This document shows, in pieces, positions 6,865 through 9,169 of a stretch of DNA of 9,169 nt (within the stretch, counting starts at the first letter, position 1; each line of letters starts with the position of its first letter). The notes below the pieces were generated by a model. The model saw nothing but the letters and a program-made list of their open reading frames with translations. It was not told the DNA's origin and did not search any database. Both the position numbers and the translations under genes were made by a program. Source of the stretch: Acetobacteraceae bacterium (GTDB lineage Bacteria > Pseudomonadota > Alphaproteobacteria > Acetobacterales > Acetobacteraceae). Where the stretch lies: assembly GCA_003164305.1 (NCBI GenBank), contig PLSZ01000616.1:1-9169 (forward strand), read 5' to 3'.

Positions 6865-7641
6865 TCACTCGTTTCTGCCCGGCCGGTTGGTGAACTCGCC
6901 GGGCGTGATGCCCAACACCTGGCGGAACGCGTGCCCGAACGCGGCGGCGCTGGAAAACCCCAGCCGGGCGGACACCGCGCCAATGGAGGCGCGCCTGCTG
7001 TCGAGCATCTCGACCGAGGCCAGGATGCGGGCGCGCTGCCGCCACTCCTTGAACGTCAGATCGGTCTCGGCCGGGAACAACCGTGTGATCGTCCGCGGCG
7101 AGGCGCCGGCCGCCCGGGACAGGTCCGCGAGATCGCGCACCCCGGCCGGGTCCACCAGCACCTGCTCCGCGACGCGGCGCGCGCGGGGATCGGAGGGCAT
7201 CGGCATGAAGGTGGCCGCGTCCTCGGCCTCCGCCAGTTCGAACAAAGCCAGCCGCGCCAGCAGGTCGGCTCGGTGCGGGTCCACGTCCCCGGCGAACAGC
7301 GCCAGCACCAGTTCGCGCAGCAACGTCCCGACCGCGACGACGAACTCGCGGCCCAGACGCGGTTGCTCGGGGTGGGCGGCGAGCCAGGCGGGGGCGATGT
7401 AGAGCGACCGCATCTCCAGATCGGTCAGCATATCGACCGCGTGCTCCAGGCGCGGCGGCACCCAGACGGCGCGGCGCGGCGGGACCAGCCAGCGGCCTTT
7501 GGGGGTTGTCACCTGCATCACGCCGCGGGCGGCGAACAGCAACTGCGCCTCGGCATGCACGTGCAGGCCGAGATGCACGCCCCGGTCGTACGACCGCGCC
7601 AGAGCGGCGACCCCTCCGGCGGCCAGGGAAAAACCATCCAT
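6865..7641 (-). CDS. AraC-family transcriptional regulator with N-terminal cupin sensor
   Basis: A 258-residue DNA-binding regulator. The cupin-like AraC_binding domain (~20-90) shows HLGLHVHAEAQLLFAARGVMQV and WLVPPRRAVWVPP followed by EHAVDM. This is the pattern of the short AraC regulators that control efflux or MFS genes, such as E. coli NimR (YeaM). The C-terminal AraC domain (~155-255) has two helix-turn-helix units, VRDLADLSRAAGASPRTITRLF (168-189) and IGAVSARLGFSSAAAFGHAFRQ (220-241), with the closing LGITPGEF. The ATG at 7641 gives the usual ~260-residue length. In-frame ATGs at 7674 and 7797 would add material unlike the family, and the latter would overlap the divergent MFS gene. 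No strong ribosome site precedes 7641, so 7674 remains possible. Divergence from the transporter implies that it regulates that gene and perhaps itself. The effector is unknown. Confidence 0.92.
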   Translation of the reverse strand: MDGFSLAAGGVAALARSYDRGVHLGLHVHAEAQLLFAARGVMQVTTPKGRWLVPPRRAVWVPPRLEHAVDMLTDLEMRSLYIAPAWLAAHPEQPRLGREFVVAVGTLLRELVLALFAGDVDPHRADLLARLALFELAEAEDAATFMPMPSDPRARRVAEQVLVDPAGVRDLADLSRAAGASPRTITRLFPAETDLTFKEWRQRARILASVEMLDSRRASIGAVSARLGFSSAAAFGHAFRQVLGITPGEFTNRPGRNE

Positions 7642-7642
7642 T

Positions 7643-7703
7643 TGGCGTGTCCACGATAACGGTTGGCCACACATCGACCACAGGCCACGATAATCTGGCG
7701 TGG
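7643..7703. promoter_or_regulatory. Direct-repeat candidate operator between the AraC and MFS genes
   Basis: The shared 106-base control region contains ccacgataa twice (7651-7659, 7685-7693; 34 bases apart) and tggcgtg twice (7643-7649, 7696-7702). The two words come in opposite order in the two blocks. CCACG and CGTGG also form an inverted pair within 7685-7703. AraC-type proteins often bind paired direct repeats, so this is the natural place for the regulator to act. The gataat inside the right copy (7689-7694) resembles a -10 element for the MFS gene; no convincing -35 precedes it. Confidence 0.5.
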
Positions 7704-7747
7704 AGGACGAGGACAAGACCGGCTGATCGAAAACGAGGACACACCCA

Positions 7748-8929
7748 ATGAACAAACCCGCGACGGTGATCGGTTTCATCAACGCCGGCCATTTCATCGA
7801 CCACTATGCCATGCTGGTGTTCGCGGCGGCGGTGATCGTCATGGGGCCCGCTCTGGGCATCAGCTATGGCGATTTGTTGCCCTACGCCACGCCGGCGTTC
7901 GTCGCGTTTGGCGCCGGAGCGTTGCTGAACGGCTGGCTCGGCGACCGCTGGAGCCGGCGGCACATGATGGCGATCTTCTTCCTGGGAATTGGCGCCTCGA
8001 TGGTGCTGGTCGGGATGGTGCGAACGCCGCTGCAACTGGGCTCAGCGCTGCTGGCGGTGGGGTTGTTCGCCTCGATCTATCACCCGGTCGGGACGGCCAT
8101 GCTGGTGGCGCATGCCGATAAGTTGGGGCGCCAGGTGGGCATCAATGGGGTGTGGGGCAATCTGGGCGTCGCGTCGTCCGCCGTCGTCACCGGCGTCATC
8201 GCCCAATACGTCGGCTGGCGCTGGGCGTTCGTCCTTCCTGGGCTGGTGACGATTGGCGTCGGGATCGGGTTCATGGCGCGGGTGCGGCATGAGGTGCGTA
8301 CTGGGCATCAGCAGGCCGGCGCGGCGGCGCGGGTGTCCAAGGACATGATGTGGCGCGTGGTGGTGGCTCTGGTGGTCACGATCGTCGCCAGTTCGACCAC
8401 GTTCAACGCGGTCACGGTGGCGCTGCCGAAACTGTTCGCCGAGCGGCTGACGATGCTGACGACAAGCCCAGCGTTGATTGGGTTGATCGCGTCGGGGGTG
8501 TATGTGTTCGGGGCGCTGACGCAGTACACGATCGGCAACCTGGTGGACCGGCACTCGCTGAAGACCGTGTTCCTGCCGTTGGCCGTGGTGTTTCCGCCGT
8601 TGCTGTTCGTCGCGGCGGGGATCAGCGGGTTGCCGTTCATCGTGGTCTCGGTCGGCGTCATCGCGGCCATGTTCGGGCTGGTGACGGTGAACGACGCGAT
8701 GGTCGGGAAATACACCAGCGATCAATGGCGCGCGCGCGCCTTCGCCGTGCGGTACTTCCTGGGGTTCACGGCGGCGGGGTTCTCGGTCGGGCTGGTGGCG
8801 TGGCTGCATGAAACCGGGGGATTCGGGATGATGCTGCGAATGTTCGGCGGATTCTGCCTGCTGATCGTGGTCGGCGCGCTGATCTTCCCGCCGGAGCGCC
8901 GCGTGGCGGTGGCGCAGCCGGCGGAGTAG
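7748..8929 (+). CDS. Major facilitator superfamily (MFS) transporter
   Basis: A 393-residue inner-membrane secondary transporter with about 12 hydrophobic segments in two halves. The first helix carries INAGHFIDHYAMLVF (11-25). The loop between helices 2 and 3 has the MFS motif A form NGWLGDRWSRR (61-71), with a relict copy, IGNLVDRHSLK, at the matching place in the second half (262-272). SIYHPVGTAML (109-119) and GNLGVASSAVVTGVIAQYVGWRWAF (137-161) resemble the helix 4-5 region of fosmidomycin-resistance-like and related drug or metabolite exporters. A central cytoplasmic loop (~178-202) separates the halves. The ATG at 7748 has a gagg ribosome site at 7735-7738. It is transcribed away from the AraC regulator, which probably controls it. 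The substrate is unknown; export of a toxic compound or metabolite is the likeliest role, by analogy with NimR/NimT-like pairs. Confidence 0.93.
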   Translation: MNKPATVIGFINAGHFIDHYAMLVFAAAVIVMGPALGISYGDLLPYATPAFVAFGAGALLNGWLGDRWSRRHMMAIFFLGIGASMVLVGMVRTPLQLGSALLAVGLFASIYHPVGTAMLVAHADKLGRQVGINGVWGNLGVASSAVVTGVIAQYVGWRWAFVLPGLVTIGVGIGFMARVRHEVRTGHQQAGAAARVSKDMMWRVVVALVVTIVASSTTFNAVTVALPKLFAERLTMLTTSPALIGLIASGVYVFGALTQYTIGNLVDRHSLKTVFLPLAVVFPPLLFVAAGISGLPFIVVSVGVIAAMFGLVTVNDAMVGKYTSDQWRARAFAVRYFLGFTAAGFSVGLVAWLHETGGFGMMLRMFGGFCLLIVVGALIFPPERRVAVAQPAE

Positions 8930-8959
8930 GCGGGAGCAAGCGCCGGAGGCGAAGCAGCG

Positions 8960-8976
8960 TCAGGGCTCCGCCCTGA
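8960..8976 (+). terminator. Hairpin after the MFS gene
   Basis: tcagggc (8960-8966) pairs perfectly with gccctga (8970-8976) around a tcc loop, 30 bases after the MFS stop. The stem is strong, but aaac rather than a T tract follows. It may therefore stabilise or end the MFS mRNA without being a classical intrinsic terminator. Confidence 0.4.
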
Positions 8977-8982
8977 AACCCG

Positions 8983-9004
8983 CCAAGGGGCTCTGCCCCA
9001 TTGG
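8983..9004. repeat. GC hairpin, ccaa-ggggc / gcccc-a-ttgg
   Basis: ggggc (8987-8991) and gcccc (8995-8999) close a tct loop. Outside them ccaa (8983-8986) pairs with ttgg (9001-9004), with one bulged A at 9000. Hairpins of this wording are, as I recall, frequent between genes in Acetobacteraceae genomes. Confidence 0.5.
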
Positions 9005-9066
9005 ATCTCCGCCCCGCGCGTCAGGCGCGAGGGCAGGCCATGGCGAGGCCCTCTGGACTTTATCCA

Positions 9067-9138
9067 TTGGCGGGGGATCAGGAGTGGCCGACGGTGGCGT
9101 TTCAAGGTCCGTGTTGGCCCCTCCTGATCCCCCACCAA
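9067..9138. repeat. Long near-perfect inverted repeat
   Basis: The core arms gggggatcaggag (9072-9084) and ctcctgatccccc (9121-9133) are perfectly complementary over 13 bases. After one mismatch on the outside, ttgg (9067-9070) pairs with ccaa (9135-9138). After one mismatch on the inside, 9086-9093 pairs with 9112-9119, including two G-T pairs. The whole can fold into a single rod of about 25 pairs with a loop near 9094-9111. No protein frame of interest lies inside. It may be a mobile palindromic element, a structured RNA or a transcript end. Confidence 0.6.
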
Positions 9139-9149
9139 ATTGACGGGTT

Positions 9150-9169
9150 CCAAGGGCTATCGCCCTTGG
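9150..9169. repeat. Hairpin at the right edge
   Basis: ccaagggc (9150-9157) pairs perfectly with gcccttgg (9162-9169) around a tatc loop, ending exactly at the window edge. It is the fourth strong hairpin in the 240 bases after the MFS gene and shares the ccaa/ttgg ends with the one at 8983-9004. It may continue or recur beyond the edge. Confidence 0.55.

Noticed and set aside
6845..8035. Minus-strand open frame of 396 codons overlapping the AraC gene and the MFS start
   Set aside because: It is another frame of the AraC coding strand with Arg/Ala/Gly-rich low-complexity product and no motif. It also crosses the divergent MFS gene.
8722..9153. Minus-strand frame spanning the MFS 3' end and the hairpin region
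   Set aside because: It is antisense to the MFS gene and runs through several hairpins; no motif or ribosome site supports it.

Overview
The window looks like chromosomal DNA from a high-GC alphaproteobacterium. Third codon positions in the genes are overwhelmingly G or C. Three things point to the Rhodospirillales and probably the Acetobacteraceae: the gene set (a Cache-type chemoreceptor, a Leu/Ile/Val-type binding protein and a bacteriophytochrome with an HWE kinase), the protein style, and the short GC-rich hairpins at the right end (ggggctctgcccc-like and caagggctatcgcccttgg-like). The family assignment is an inference. No rRNA, tRNA, CRISPR, transposase or phage gene was seen.

Layout, left to right. 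The first ~90 bases are the 3' end of an unidentified plus-strand gene. A methyl-accepting chemotaxis protein with an sCache-like sensor follows (287-1981, +). Next is an orphan periplasmic amino-acid/amide-type ABC substrate-binding protein (2166-3308, +), with short repeated words upstream. A 331-base gene-free gap separates it from a convergent minus-strand gene (3640-6372). That gene encodes a complete bacteriophytochrome hybrid kinase: PAS-GAF-PHY photosensor, HWE histidine kinase and C-terminal receiver. A 492-base gene-free gap, visibly less GC-rich than the genes, follows. Then an AraC-family regulator (6865-7641, -) and an MFS transporter (7748-8929, +) are transcribed divergently from a 106-base shared control region that carries direct repeats. 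The last 240 bases are non-coding and dense in hairpins, including a long near-perfect inverted repeat at 9067-9138.

How the genes relate. The AraC/MFS pair reads as a self-contained regulator-transporter module. The chemoreceptor and binding protein are co-oriented and could both belong to small-molecule sensing or uptake, but neither partner genes (cheA/W) nor permease/ATPase genes are present. The phytochrome stands alone, without a heme oxygenase or separate response regulator in the window; its own receiver domain supplies part of the relay. I do not see a convincing new multi-gene system. The points most worth a second look are the long inverted repeat at the right end, the repeat arrangement between the AraC and MFS genes, and some departures in the phytochrome N-terminus and leader.
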